From the NCBI GenBank assembly GCA_024280835.1, contig JAJRPJ010000008.1:19730-83729 (forward strand): a stretch of 64,000 nucleotides of DNA, written 5' to 3'. Positions 7,298 to 15,904 of the stretch are shown here, in pieces; the stretch's first letter is position 1; each line of letters starts with the position of its first letter. The notes beneath the pieces are model-generated. The model was not told the origin of the DNA and ran no database searches. It worked only from the letters and a program-made list of their open reading frames with translations. The position numbers were made by a program, and so were the translations under genes. The stretch is from Candidatus Zixiibacteriota bacterium. GTDB taxonomy: Bacteria; Zixibacteria; MSB-5A5; GN15; JACZUZ01.

Positions 7298-8176
7298 TTA
7301 AACAAAATCGAGTTTGTATGTCTCAGAAATCATGCCAGCGGCTTCGCCTTCTTGCAAGAACAAACGAATCGCCTCGCGTCCATCAGCGCCATAGTCCAAA
7401 GTATAATCATTGACATACATACCAATAAACTTATCCGCCAGCGGGATATCCAAACCACGACCATACTCTAGCGCATAGGCAACAGCCTCTTCGCGATGAT
7501 CGAGTGAATACTGAATTGACTCTTTGAGTATCCGTGAGAGTTCGCGGATTTTTTCGTCGCCCAAATCGCGACGCACACAATTACCGCCGAGTGGCAAAGG
7601 TAGGCCGTTGGTTTTCTTATTCCACCACACGCCCAAATCCAGAACTGATTTCAATCCACTTTGCGCGTAGGTCAACTGACCTTCATGAATAATCAAACCA
7701 GCATCAACGGCGCCCGAGGTAACCTCATTGATGATTTCATCGAAGGCCACCACCTTATAGCGAAATGTTCCGATAGCCAGTTTCAATCCGAGAAAAGCCG
7801 AAGTTTTCAGACCCGGCACAGCAATCACCATTTCGCTTAACTCTTCAATTGTTTTCTGCTCTTTGCAAACCACCATCGGGCCATAATTATCACCCATCGA
7901 ACCACCCGACCCAAGCAGAGCGTATTTGTCGGCAATCCCTGGGAAAGCATGGATAGAAACCGCTGTGATTTCTAGTTCGCCATTCTTAGCGCGTTGATTC
8001 AAAGTCTCAATATCATCGAGCACATGCTCGAATTCAAACTCACCACTATCAATCAAACCTTTAGCGAGCGCATAAAACATAAACGCGTCATCTGGATCGG
8101 GCGAATGTCCCAAACGAATGTGAGTTTTCTTAGCTGTTGAAACTGCTGTAGCTTTTGAGCTTTGTTCAATGCTCAT
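7298..8176 (-). CDS. mqnD: 1,4-dihydroxy-6-naphthoate synthase
   Basis: Converts cyclic dehypoxanthinyl futalosine to 1,4-dihydroxy-6-naphthoate. The protein has the periplasmic-binding-like fold shared by MqnA and MqnD. The N-terminal signature LGHSPDPDDAFMFYAL corresponds to the conserved SPCPNDxF block of MqnD; YGPMVVCKE and GLIIHEGQLTYAQ also fit, with the histidine of IHEGQ being the expected catalytic residue. At 292 residues the size is normal. It lies 44 bp after mqnC in the cluster and precedes mqnX. Confidence 0.93.
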   Translation of the reverse strand: MSIEQSSKATAVSTAKKTHIRLGHSPDPDDAFMFYALAKGLIDSGEFEFEHVLDDIETLNQRAKNGELEITAVSIHAFPGIADKYALLGSGGSMGDNYGPMVVCKEQKTIEELSEMVIAVPGLKTSAFLGLKLAIGTFRYKVVAFDEIINEVTSGAVDAGLIIHEGQLTYAQSGLKSVLDLGVWWNKKTNGLPLPLGGNCVRRDLGDEKIRELSRILKESIQYSLDHREEAVAYALEYGRGLDIPLADKFIGMYVNDYTLDYGADGREAIRLFLQEGEAAGMISETYKLDFV

Positions 8177-8220
8177 AATATTCTAATCCTGTATTTGTAA
8201 TTTTGTGCAAGTAAGAACTA

Positions 8221-9342
8221 CTAGACTGAAACAGCCAATGGAAGTCGTGGAGCGCCTTTAGCGAGTGTATCTTTCGGCGGAAAAGCCTCATAACTATCAT
8301 CACGTAACTTAGGTGTGAACCCTGCTTCGGTGATTAAACGTCTGATTTCTTCTTCGCCGACAATGTTATCAGTGCCAGCGGCGGAAACCACATTCTCTTC
8401 AATCATTGTCGAACCAAAATCATCAGCGCCAAACGAGAGTGACAACTGTCCAATCTCAGAACCCTGCGTGACATATGACAGTTGTATATGCTGCACATTG
8501 TCCAAAAAGATTCTCGCCAAAGCCAAAGTCCGCAGATAATCCCATGAATCAGTTTCGCGAATCTGTTTTTGCAGAGCGGTATTACCTGGTTGGAATGTCC
8601 AAGCGATAAACGAAGTGAACCCCTGAGTCTCGTCCTGCAAATCGCGAATCCGCACAAGATGTTCAACACGCTCGGCAAGTGACTCACCCACGCCCAACAT
8701 CATAGTCGCTGTAGTCGGCAGTTCGCGCAAATGACACTCACGCATAACTTCCATCCATTCATCAGCGGAACACTTGCGCGGCGAAATTCGGTTACGAGTC
8801 GCGTCAGTTAAAATCTCAGCGCCTCCACCTGGCAAAGAATCCATTCCAGACTCAATTAGCCTATCTAAAGTCTCTCCAAGAGAGATCCCTGAGACATTAG
8901 CAATATTCACAACCTCTGGTGGTCCCAGCGCGTGGTTACGAATTCTGTGATTGTCTTTGATGTGACGGAACATCTGTTCATAGTATTCAATGTCGAGTTT
9001 CGGATTGTGTCCACCCTGAAGCAGAATCCTCGAAGCGCCAAGTTCCAGCGCCTCTTCAATTTTCTGCGAGATTTCAGTGAATGAAAGCGTATAGGCGTCA
9101 CTATGCTTGTCTGTTCGATAGAACGCGCAAAACTTGCAGTAGACATCGCAAACATTAGTGTAATTGATATTTCTATCGATAATGTATGTGGCAACCTTCT
9201 CAGGATTCTTGCGAAACCGCACAAGATTCGCCAAATGCCCCAACTCATGAACCGACATTGACTCCAGCGCACATAGCGCCTCAGCTGCGTCAATCCGCTC
9301 ACCTAGGATAACTTTATTTTGTATTTGCTCTTTTGAACTCAT
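8221..9342 (-). CDS. mqnC: Cyclic dehypoxanthinyl futalosine synthase (radical SAM)
   Basis: Radical SAM enzyme that cyclises dehypoxanthinyl futalosine. The 4Fe-4S motif is CDVYCKFC (CxxxCxxC), preceded by NINYTNV as in the MqnC/MqnE/CofGH group. Downstream blocks LLQGGHNPKL, DSLPGGGAEIL, TTATMMLG and SFGADDFGSTMIEENV distinguish it as MqnC rather than MqnE. The 373-residue length is normal. It is located between mqnA and mqnD. Confidence 0.94.
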   Translation of the reverse strand: MSSKEQIQNKVILGERIDAAEALCALESMSVHELGHLANLVRFRKNPEKVATYIIDRNINYTNVCDVYCKFCAFYRTDKHSDAYTLSFTEISQKIEEALELGASRILLQGGHNPKLDIEYYEQMFRHIKDNHRIRNHALGPPEVVNIANVSGISLGETLDRLIESGMDSLPGGGAEILTDATRNRISPRKCSADEWMEVMRECHLRELPTTATMMLGVGESLAERVEHLVRIRDLQDETQGFTSFIAWTFQPGNTALQKQIRETDSWDYLRTLALARIFLDNVQHIQLSYVTQGSEIGQLSLSFGADDFGSTMIEENVVSAAGTDNIVGEEEIRRLITEAGFTPKLRDDSYEAFPPKDTLAKGAPRLPLAVSV

Positions 9343-9371
9343 AGTAGAATAAATCGAAGTTAGTGATTCAA

Positions 9372-10181
9372 TTAAACAGCAGTCCGACCTACAGCCATAA
9401 ACATCCGCATTTTGTCAGTCGGAAGCATATCATATTTGTAAGCGAGGTTAATAAAAGTCTTGATTCCCAAATGATCAGTCTCATTTAATTCAAAATGCAA
9501 TTTGCGATAAAGATAGTCATCAACATTGATTAGCTTGCCTGTCAACTTACTCGCCTCACGAACAAGTGTCTCGCGCTCTCTGAGGTTTTCATGCATACGC
9601 CCAATCAATAGATCAGAATACTGCTCCAAAACATCCTCGGTTCGCGCTGCCCAGACACCAAAGACAAATGGCAATCCAGTCTCACGAAACCAAGCTTCAC
9701 CCAAATCAATTTGATCGGCTGTGTCTGTTTCAAAAGCCCGATCGCCAATGACAATCTCGCCCTCTTCGGAATCATAGTCAGCAATCAAATCGCGACCAAA
9801 TTCCAAATTGAACAGCAAACGCGCCAAAAGATTCGAAGTCCCCGATGCGGGATCGGGCTTATAGGTCTTCATCAATTTCAAATCGGTATTATAAACCATT
9901 TTCACCGACGACACTTCGCCACGGCAAGCAATACCGACATCGCCCAAGAACGGCCAGCTATTAGTGACAGCTGTCACCAACGGAACCAAAGCTAAATCAA
10001 CTTTGCCGCTATCAAGTAGTGACGCACACTCCGCAGGCGAACCCAAATAGCGCCGATGTTCTGGTAGCGCTTCATCCAGTCCGCGAATAAGCGGATAGGC
10101 ATTCAGGAACTTAATCCCCGCCCAACTTCTCGGTCTATCCTGACCTTGGTTATTATCTGAACTCATATATCGAATATTCAT
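9372..10181 (-). CDS. mqnA: Chorismate dehydratase
   Basis: First enzyme of the futalosine pathway: removes water from chorismate to form 3-enolpyruvylbenzoate. It has the family pattern KFLNAYPLIRGL near the N-terminus, followed by SGKVDLALVPL and the FEFGRD/IGDRAF regions of a periplasmic-binding-like fold. The first ATG (10181) has a GGAG about 10 nt upstream; a second ATG five codons later is possible. It lies between mqnE and mqnC, the classic order for this set. Confidence 0.9.
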   Translation of the reverse strand: MNIRYMSSDNNQGQDRPRSWAGIKFLNAYPLIRGLDEALPEHRRYLGSPAECASLLDSGKVDLALVPLVTAVTNSWPFLGDVGIACRGEVSSVKMVYNTDLKLMKTYKPDPASGTSNLLARLLFNLEFGRDLIADYDSEEGEIVIGDRAFETDTADQIDLGEAWFRETGLPFVFGVWAARTEDVLEQYSDLLIGRMHENLRERETLVREASKLTGKLINVDDYLYRKLHFELNETDHLGIKTFINLAYKYDMLPTDKMRMFMAVGRTAV

Positions 10182-10227
10182 CTTTTACAAACTCCAAATC
10201 CACAAAAACCACAAATCAATATAACAA

Positions 10228-11382
10228 TCAAGCGCCCAACTCAGCCACTGGCTCTTTAACCTCGGCTTTGGCCGCGATTTTGGCCTTGGCCTGACCCACC
10301 CACTCTGGAACCCCATAAAGCGCGTCACGTTCCTGCGGATTACGACCAACATTCTTGATCATCTGTTTCAAGCGCCCAGCTGTAACTGACATTGCTGTCG
10401 AAGCCCCCGCGCGATGATAGATTTTTTCCTGAATCACTGTTCCGTCGATGTCATCAGCGCCAAAAGCCAGAGAAATCTGCGCCAAACGCTCACCCATCAA
10501 AATCCAATAGGCTTTGATATGCTCAAAATTATCCAACATCAAACGCGAAACCGCAATTGTCTTCAAAATATCTGGAGCGCTAGGATTATGCTCAACTTCT
10601 AGGTCGTTATTGTCTGCATGGTAGGCCAGCGGAATAAACGCCTGAAATCCGCCTGTCTTATCCTGCAACTGGCGCAATAGGTCCAAATGCACCACGCGCT
10701 CTTCATAAGTTTCAATATGCCCAAAGAGCATCGTGGCATTGGTTTTGATACCATTGTTGTGGCAAATCTCTGCTACTTCAAGCCAGCGATGCGCGCCAGC
10801 TTTATGTTTAAACATATAACTGTGCAGACGGTTCGAGAAGACTTCGGCGCCGCCACCTGGGCAGGCGTCCAGTCCGACATCTTTCAATTCAGCGAGAATA
10901 TCCTCAACTGAGCGTTTGAATTTACGCGCGAAAAAGTCCAACTCGACCATGGTAAAGGCTTTAACATGCGTCTCAGGACGAGCGGCCTTGATTTGTTTAA
11001 TCATTTCGGGATAATAATCCCACGGAATTTTGCCATTACAACCGCCGACAATATGCACCTCAGCGAGATGGCCAGGATAGGCGAGGATTTCCTCAACTGT
11101 GCGCTCATGACTATAAACATAGCCATCTTCGGCCTTTATTCGAGCAAAAGCGCAAAACTTGCAACCCACCGCGCAAATATCGGTGTAATTGACGTGCATA
11201 TTGCGCACCCAATAGACCGTTTCGCCGACTTTTCGCGCCCGAGCGACATCAGCCAGATAACCAACACCTGGCAAATCGTCGCTTTGAAAAAGCGCCAATC
11301 CGTCCTTGCGGTCTAAGCGTGTGCCGTTCTGTACCTTATCAAGAATCGGCGCAAGTCGTCTGTCTGTCAGCGGAGCATCCAT
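10228..11382 (-). CDS. mqnE: Aminodeoxyfutalosine synthase (radical SAM)
   Basis: Radical SAM enzyme that joins 3-enolpyruvylbenzoate with SAM-derived adenosine to give aminodeoxyfutalosine. The cluster motif is CAVGCKFC, preceded by NMHVNYTDI; HIVGGCNGKIPWDYYPEM, LDACPGGGAEVFSNR and SLAFGADDIDGTVIQE are all typical of MqnE. The start is set at ATG 11382, with AGGAG just upstream; a much longer frame to 11712 overlaps the preceding lipoprotein gene and has no family homology. The C-terminal 25 residues are alanine- and lysine-rich and may be a tail specific to this lineage. First gene of the mqn operon. Confidence 0.94.
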   Translation of the reverse strand: MDAPLTDRRLAPILDKVQNGTRLDRKDGLALFQSDDLPGVGYLADVARARKVGETVYWVRNMHVNYTDICAVGCKFCAFARIKAEDGYVYSHERTVEEILAYPGHLAEVHIVGGCNGKIPWDYYPEMIKQIKAARPETHVKAFTMVELDFFARKFKRSVEDILAELKDVGLDACPGGGAEVFSNRLHSYMFKHKAGAHRWLEVAEICHNNGIKTNATMLFGHIETYEERVVHLDLLRQLQDKTGGFQAFIPLAYHADNNDLEVEHNPSAPDILKTIAVSRLMLDNFEHIKAYWILMGERLAQISLAFGADDIDGTVIQEKIYHRAGASTAMSVTAGRLKQMIKNVGRNPQERDALYGVPEWVGQAKAKIAAKAEVKEPVAELGA

Positions 11383-11464
11383 ACCGCTCCTATGGAAACA
11401 ACTTTTCCCCCCAAAAGCAAGAGAAGCCTTGGGGAATACTGCAATTTGAGATTGAATGGGGAAG

Positions 11465-13360
11465 TTACTGAACTGAGAGGATTCTAATGTACCTACCGTC
11501 TGCCCCTGAGTTGCCATTACTTGAGCCACCAGCGCCAAAGGCCCCTTGATAAATCGAAACATTATAACCAAAGTTAGTACCCGAGCTGTATGTAAGAATA
11601 CCAATGGATGCTCCTCCAGCTCCACCTCCGCCATGGCCACCTGGCTGACCGTTGCAGCTAATAGAGCAGACTCCATCTGTCTGGTCTGTTCCATTTCCAC
11701 CTCGTGCTCCACCTTTTGGTATCACTGTAGAGTTTGAAATTGCAATAGTTGTCTGAACGGAGAAAATTGCGACAGAAGAACCACCAGCCTGTCCGCCGAA
11801 GCCTCCAGTTCCCCCCCAACCTCCAGGAGGGCCGGCGCCTGCGTGTCCAATTATTACCGAACTACCACCTCGACCACCTCCTCCCCCGCATCCAGAACGC
11901 ACAGGGAGATTCATGTAAAAATCAAGGTTGTCCTCTACTAGGGCAGTTATCATTCCTAGAGGTGGAATATAATGAATGCCCGCTGGACCATCGCCACCAT
12001 TCTCTAGGCCACCATTTTTCAATCCGTCGGTGCAGAATCCTGGCGCACCGGATTGACCAGGCAAAATGTAAGACTGCCAATAGGATTCGCCAGTTGCAGT
12101 ATCAAGATACCAACTCCCTGCGTCATAACCTCCCTGACCTCCCCAGCCACCTCGCGCCTTGTTGAAAACTGTACCACTCTCACCGGCGGCTCCATTTCCA
12201 GATGAAATCTCAACAAAGCGCAATGTCACAGCCGCGCTGTTCAAACAATACAGACCATATGAGCTTGCGCCCGGAGCGACTGCATCACTGCCTTCTATCG
12301 AGAGATTCACCAATGTCACAGGCGAAGAAACACCCTTAATCAACAACCCGATCTCGGCGCCTTCAATTTGACCGCCTTGAAATACAGTCTTCGCCCCAGA
12401 TAACGACGCCCAAGTCTGTGCATCAAATCCACCAATGATTTCAACGCCAACTGGTATGACCACTGATCCACTATAGATTCCGCTGGCGACATGAATCTTC
12501 CTAAAACTAGGATTGCCAGCGACAAAGTCCAGAGCCAATTGAATCGACCCAAACGGGGATTCAATAGAACCGTTTCCGTTACCTGCGGAGATCACATATA
12601 TGACACTGTCCATACTAACCGAAAACGTCCAAGACGTATCAATGACGGCCCTATTGTTAACGGCGTCATCAACTCTAGCGCGTAAATGCGCGATATAGTC
12701 AACCCCGCCGAAGAAGCCGACTCTAGGAGAGAACACAATTGAGGAATCCGTAATCGTGACGTTTCCATCGACAGGTGGTGTAAACTCAAAAGACACACTA
12801 CCTGCCACAATCGGCTCAGAGAAAACAACTTCACTGTGCAAACTATAATTTGCATCCTGCGAAGCGCCGGAAGGCGAAACTTCTACAACTCTGGGAGGAA
12901 TCGTATCTCCAGACACGACTCGGAAGTTCCAGGTGGTATCTATTGTCAGCGTGGCTCCGAGCGAATCAATGACGCTAATCTGAAGATGTTGTTCATAGAC
13001 TAAAAACCTCTCCATGCGTTCCAAAACAACTAACAGCACAGCGTCAGGTCGGATCAATATCTTCTTGGGCAACCTTGGAAGGATTGAAAATGACACCTGA
13101 CCGATAGTTACATCTCGATTGAAAGTCGCCCGAAAAGTAACAGCAGAATTTGTATCGGAGTAAATCACCTGCGATGGATCAATAGAAACCAATCTGAGCA
13201 AGTCAACTGCAGGCGAACTATCGCTATCAGGAGTAACCGACTTGTCCTTGGTACACGAACCAAAAGACAACACAAGGCCCAGCGCCAAAACGGCTAGTCC
13301 GAAGAATCCATTGGCGCGCCCAATACTGAAAATGTCTCTACTTTGGAGTAGCGTTCTCAT
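11465..13360 (-). CDS. Secreted lipoprotein with Ig-like, beta-helix-type and glycine-rich regions
   Basis: A 631-residue exported protein. The N-terminus has a hydrophobic segment (about residues 18-34) followed by a lipobox-like FGSC at Cys36, so it is probably a lipoprotein. Two SbsA-like Ig domains seem to follow (about 50-150 and 150-250; for example PRVVEVSPSGASQD). About 255-400 begins with VISAGNGNGSIESPFGSIQ, similar to DUF1565-type parallel beta-helix modules. The C-terminal 220 residues are extremely glycine-rich (GCGGGGGRGG, GGWGGTGGFGGQAGG). No enzyme motif is visible; a surface structural or adhesive role is a guess. A good promoter lies directly upstream and leaves almost no leader. 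Confidence 0.75.
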   Translation of the reverse strand: MRTLLQSRDIFSIGRANGFFGLAVLALGLVLSFGSCTKDKSVTPDSDSSPAVDLLRLVSIDPSQVIYSDTNSAVTFRATFNRDVTIGQVSFSILPRLPKKILIRPDAVLLVVLERMERFLVYEQHLQISVIDSLGATLTIDTTWNFRVVSGDTIPPRVVEVSPSGASQDANYSLHSEVVFSEPIVAGSVSFEFTPPVDGNVTITDSSIVFSPRVGFFGGVDYIAHLRARVDDAVNNRAVIDTSWTFSVSMDSVIYVISAGNGNGSIESPFGSIQLALDFVAGNPSFRKIHVASGIYSGSVVIPVGVEIIGGFDAQTWASLSGAKTVFQGGQIEGAEIGLLIKGVSSPVTLVNLSIEGSDAVAPGASSYGLYCLNSAAVTLRFVEISSGNGAAGESGTVFNKARGGWGGQGGYDAGSWYLDTATGESYWQSYILPGQSGAPGFCTDGLKNGGLENGGDGPAGIHYIPPLGMITALVEDNLDFYMNLPVRSGCGGGGGRGGSSVIIGHAGAGPPGGWGGTGGFGGQAGGSSVAIFSVQTTIAISNSTVIPKGGARGGNGTDQTDGVCSISCNGQPGGHGGGGAGGASIGILTYSSGTNFGYNVSIYQGAFGAGGSSNGNSGADGRYIRILSVQ

Positions 13361-13367
13361 AATCCGT

Positions 13368-13395
13368 AATATAGCTCAATCGGGTAGTGTGTCAA
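13368..13395 (-). promoter_or_regulatory. Sigma-70 type promoter of the glycine-rich lipoprotein
   Basis: Minus strand TTGACA (13395-13390), 16-bp spacer, TATATT (13373-13368). The ATG at 13360 is only 7 bp downstream of the -10 box, so the predicted transcript begins within one or two bases of the start codon (leaderless or nearly so). Confidence 0.7.
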
Positions 13396-13472
13396 TTACT
13401 ATCATTCTATCAAAACAACAAGCGCCGCAACCACTGAAAGCATATATTATCCTCACAGGAACGCCTCTGCCC

Positions 13473-13862
13473 ATGACAAAGACCACGATCCATAAAATCA
13501 TAACCTACAACCTCGCAGCCTTCTGGTTTGTCATGGGTTTCTATTGCAAAGTTCTGGGCTTAGTCCCCAGACATGAACAAATTGTCGGCAGAATTTTGGG
13601 GCCAGAACACGCCGGGGTTCTGACAATTCTAATTGGCGCATCCGAAATGATGATGGCCTTTTGGATTTTGAGTAATCGCAAGACCCGTTTGAATGCGACC
13701 GTACAAATGCTAACCGTCGGAATCATGAACCTTATCGAAATAGCCATCGTCCCAGATTTGTTGTATTGGGGAAAGTTCAATATCATATTCGCCCTCCTTT
13801 TCATTGCAGTTATCTACTACAATGAATTCCATCTGAAACGAACAATCCAGTCAGAGAGCTAG
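13473..13862 (+). CDS. DoxX-like small integral membrane protein
   Basis: About 129 residues with four hydrophobic segments. The pattern FWFVMGFYCKVLGLVPRHEQIVGRILG, then a GxxE (IGASEMM) in the second helix, resembles the DoxX-like family PF13781, whose members are four-helix membrane proteins of poorly known function, sometimes linked to quinone or thiol chemistry. The frame is open upstream into the divergent lipoprotein gene but ATG 13473 is the first start that leaves that gene free. It is the first of four plus-strand genes with very short or negative spacing (1 bp to the next). Confidence 0.65.
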   Translation: MTKTTIHKIITYNLAAFWFVMGFYCKVLGLVPRHEQIVGRILGPEHAGVLTILIGASEMMMAFWILSNRKTRLNATVQMLTVGIMNLIEIAIVPDLLYWGKFNIIFALLFIAVIYYNEFHLKRTIQSES

Positions 13863-13863
13863 T

Positions 13864-14604
13864 ATGTTTCCAGCCCTAAAGAAACATCCATTCGCAGTTG
13901 AAGCATTCTTCGACAGCTCAACCGTATTGACTTTTTCGATTCCCAAAGAGAAACTAGAAAACTTGATTCCCGAATGCCTGACGCTGGACACTTTCAAAGA
14001 CAAACATGCCTTCATCGCCATCGCCATGGTCCAAACTAGCGGCTTGAGACCCAAGGGCTTCCCAGCTTTTCTCGGTAGCAACTTCTTCCTAATCGGCTAT
14101 CGCATCTTTGTAAAATACATAAACAACAGCGGCAGAAGACTAAGAGGTCTCTACATTCTCAAGACCGAAACTGACAGCAAATCCATGCAGTTGTTGGGAA
14201 ACATCTTCACGAACTACAGCTATAAAGCCACAGACATCAAAGTTGAAAGCAAGAATTGTTCAACACAAATCACTTCGAACAAATCAAAATTCAATCTTAG
14301 GTTCAGCTCCGAACTTTCAGAGCCGCATCTACCGCAAGGTTCCATCTTCGCAGATTGGCGGGAAGCCGCAAAGTTCACTGGCCCACTCCCATTCACTTTT
14401 TCCTACAATCAAACTTCTAAACAGGTCTTAATAATCGAAGGTGTTCGCCAAAACTGGAAACCAAAACCAATTGAGGTAATCGAACACTCCTTTTCTTTTC
14501 TAGATACTTTTGACTCGAATGAAATTCATTTGGCCAATGCCTTTGTAATTGAAAACGTGCCCTACTATTGGAAGAAAGGTGTCACCGAAATTTGGAACCA
14601 CTAA
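13864..14604 (+). CDS. DUF2071 (YqjF-like) protein
   Basis: A soluble protein of 246 residues. The central block GLRPKGFPAFLGSNFFLIG, followed by RGLYILKTETDS, matches the DUF2071 pattern (strands of an acetoacetate-decarboxylase-like barrel). The N-terminal LTFSIPKEKLENLIPECL is also typical of the family. The biochemical function of DUF2071 is not established. It follows the DoxX-like gene after a single base and overlaps the likely start of the methyltransferase gene, so translation of these genes is probably coupled. Confidence 0.65.
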   Translation: MFPALKKHPFAVEAFFDSSTVLTFSIPKEKLENLIPECLTLDTFKDKHAFIAIAMVQTSGLRPKGFPAFLGSNFFLIGYRIFVKYINNSGRRLRGLYILKTETDSKSMQLLGNIFTNYSYKATDIKVESKNCSTQITSNKSKFNLRFSSELSEPHLPQGSIFADWREAAKFTGPLPFTFSYNQTSKQVLIIEGVRQNWKPKPIEVIEHSFSFLDTFDSNEIHLANAFVIENVPYYWKKGVTEIWNH

Positions 14605-15356
14605 GGAGCCCATTTCAAGGAGTCTGGAATATCATCAGATTCAACTGGCATTTCTACCTGTCAGCCGCTGGCTTCGTCTTGCTCATTCTCTTTGCCAACC
14701 AATACGTCAGCGCCTCGATCCAACTCTATGCCAACATTATTCTGCTACTGATTCTTGGATCAACTGCCATCTCGCTGATCGTCTCTTACTACATCTACGA
14801 CCTGTCTGACCTCTACCAATTCGATTGGCTGAGCGCTTTGCGAATCACTTCCCCCAATAGAATTGCCAATATTCATGCTGGCTTCGATGAGACCAGCTCT
14901 ATACTCAAGAACAAGTTCCCAGAAGCGGAATTAGACGTCTTGGATTTCTATGACCCTAAAACACATACAGAACCATCTATCAAGCGAGCCAGAACAATCT
15001 ATCCGCCATTCCCGATGACACAACAGATAACCACTTCGCACATCCCGTTGTCTGATAATTCCACAGACTTAGTCTTTCTAATATTAGCAGCTCATGAAAT
15101 CAGAAATGAACAGGAACGTAGTGCATTTTTTGAAGAAATAAATCGTATCTTGAAACACAACGGCCAACTCATTGTCATGGAACATCAACGCAACTTGGCG
15201 AATTTCCTTGTCTACAATCTCGGTTGCTTTCACTTCTATTCAACGTCTGTCTGGAAGAGAATATTTCAAGAAGCAAATCTAACAATCGCAAAACAGATAA
15301 GCGTCACACCCTTCATCAAACTATTCGTCTTGGAGAAAAATGGAACCACACCTTAA
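14568..15356 (+). CDS. Membrane-anchored SAM-dependent methyltransferase-like protein
   Basis: Up to 262 residues. Two hydrophobic helices near the N-terminus (about residues 28-45 and 53-75) anchor a cytoplasmic domain with a class I methyltransferase layout: RIANIHAGFDETSS, then AELDVLDFYDP, IPLSDNSTDLVFLILAAHEI (motif after the SAM acid loop), and FFEEINRILKHNGQLIVMEH. The glycine-rich SAM loop is degenerate (HAGFDETS), so binding should be checked. No ATG is available; TTG 14568 or TTG 14592 are candidates, the latter with AAAGG upstream. It overlaps DUF2071 at its start and the 4-TM gene at its end. Confidence 0.65.
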   Translation: MEERCHRNLEPLRSPFQGVWNIIRFNWHFYLSAAGFVLLILFANQYVSASIQLYANIILLLILGSTAISLIVSYYIYDLSDLYQFDWLSALRITSPNRIANIHAGFDETSSILKNKFPEAELDVLDFYDPKTHTEPSIKRARTIYPPFPMTQQITTSHIPLSDNSTDLVFLILAAHEIRNEQERSAFFEEINRILKHNGQLIVMEHQRNLANFLVYNLGCFHFYSTSVWKRIFQEANLTIAKQISVTPFIKLFVLEKNGTTP

Positions 15357-15744
15357 ATTTGTTGGAGTCTTGCTTTCAGCTCTGGCCCTTGTTCACGCAA
15401 TCTTCCCAAAATACTTCGACTGGAAAAAAGAACTCAGCTCTTTGAGTTTGATCAACAGGCAGATGATGTACGGACATACATTCTTCATTGCCCTGGCAGT
15501 GATGTTGATGGGTGTTTTGTGCCTGCTCTACCCAATCGAGCTAATCGAAACAGAATTCGGCAATCAAATTGTTTTGGGGATGGCCATATTCTGGACAGCC
15601 AGATTACTAGTCCAATTCTTCGGATATTCACCCAAACTCTGGCGAGGAAAAACATTCGAAACCACCATACACATCCTAATGGCCACAGCAGGAACCTATG
15701 TTTGCTCCGTATTCTTCCTAGTTTATTTAGGCTTAGAATTCTAA
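15340..15744 (+). CDS. Four-helix membrane protein of unknown function
   Basis: 134 residues with four hydrophobic stretches (about 5-20, 42-66, 78-92, 108-130). No family was recognised with certainty. A few polar residues within helices (NRQMMYGHTFF, WTARLLVQFFGY) suggest a small conserved core and not a random spacer. It overlaps the methyltransferase by 17 bp and is the last gene of the four-gene operon; the interspersed repeat at 15768-15846 begins 23 bp after its stop. Confidence 0.6.
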   Translation: MEPHLKFVGVLLSALALVHAIFPKYFDWKKELSSLSLINRQMMYGHTFFIALAVMLMGVLCLLYPIELIETEFGNQIVLGMAIFWTARLLVQFFGYSPKLWRGKTFETTIHILMATAGTYVCSVFFLVYLGLEF

Positions 15745-15767
15745 TTGCCTGCGTACCCACGAGTCTA

Positions 15768-15846
15768 TCATGCTGAGTGTGGCGACGTATCTTATTGGAT
15801 ATTGGCAGGTGAATCGAAAGAGGATTCTTCACTGCGTTCAGAATGA
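15768..15846. repeat. Interspersed intergenic repeat with inverted TCATNCTGA ends
   Basis: Bounded by TCATGCTGA (15768-15776) and TCAGAATGA (15838-15846), inverted copies at 8 of 9 positions, with an internal GAATC/GATTC hairpin. The minus-strand phrase ATTCTGAACGCAGTGAAGAA belongs to a widespread class of short repeats found between genes in many phyla; its translation produces the familiar spurious peptide VILNAVKNPL. It lies between convergent operons (4-TM gene and nuoN) and may help termination. Confidence 0.7.
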
Positions 15847-15904
15847 CGGGGTATTGAGCGAGAAAGGGCAAAGCGCGCAGCGCCCCATAACTGAGAATTA
15901 GGGC

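Noticed and set aside
11409..11434. CCCCAA/TTGGGG hairpin before mqnE as terminator
   Set aside because: Only 6 bp, purine-rich loop, no U-run on the minus strand.
11383..11712. N-terminal extension of mqnE
   Set aside because: The open frame overlaps the lipoprotein gene; homology begins after ATG 11382, which has AGGAG.
13242..13472. N-terminal extension of the DoxX-like gene
   Set aside because: Overlaps the divergent lipoprotein gene and its promoter; family character starts at ATG 13473.
15485..15871. 128-codon minus-strand frame containing VILNAVKNPL
   Set aside because: The sequence is the translation of an interspersed repeat plus antisense of the 4-TM gene; it is a known type of false protein.
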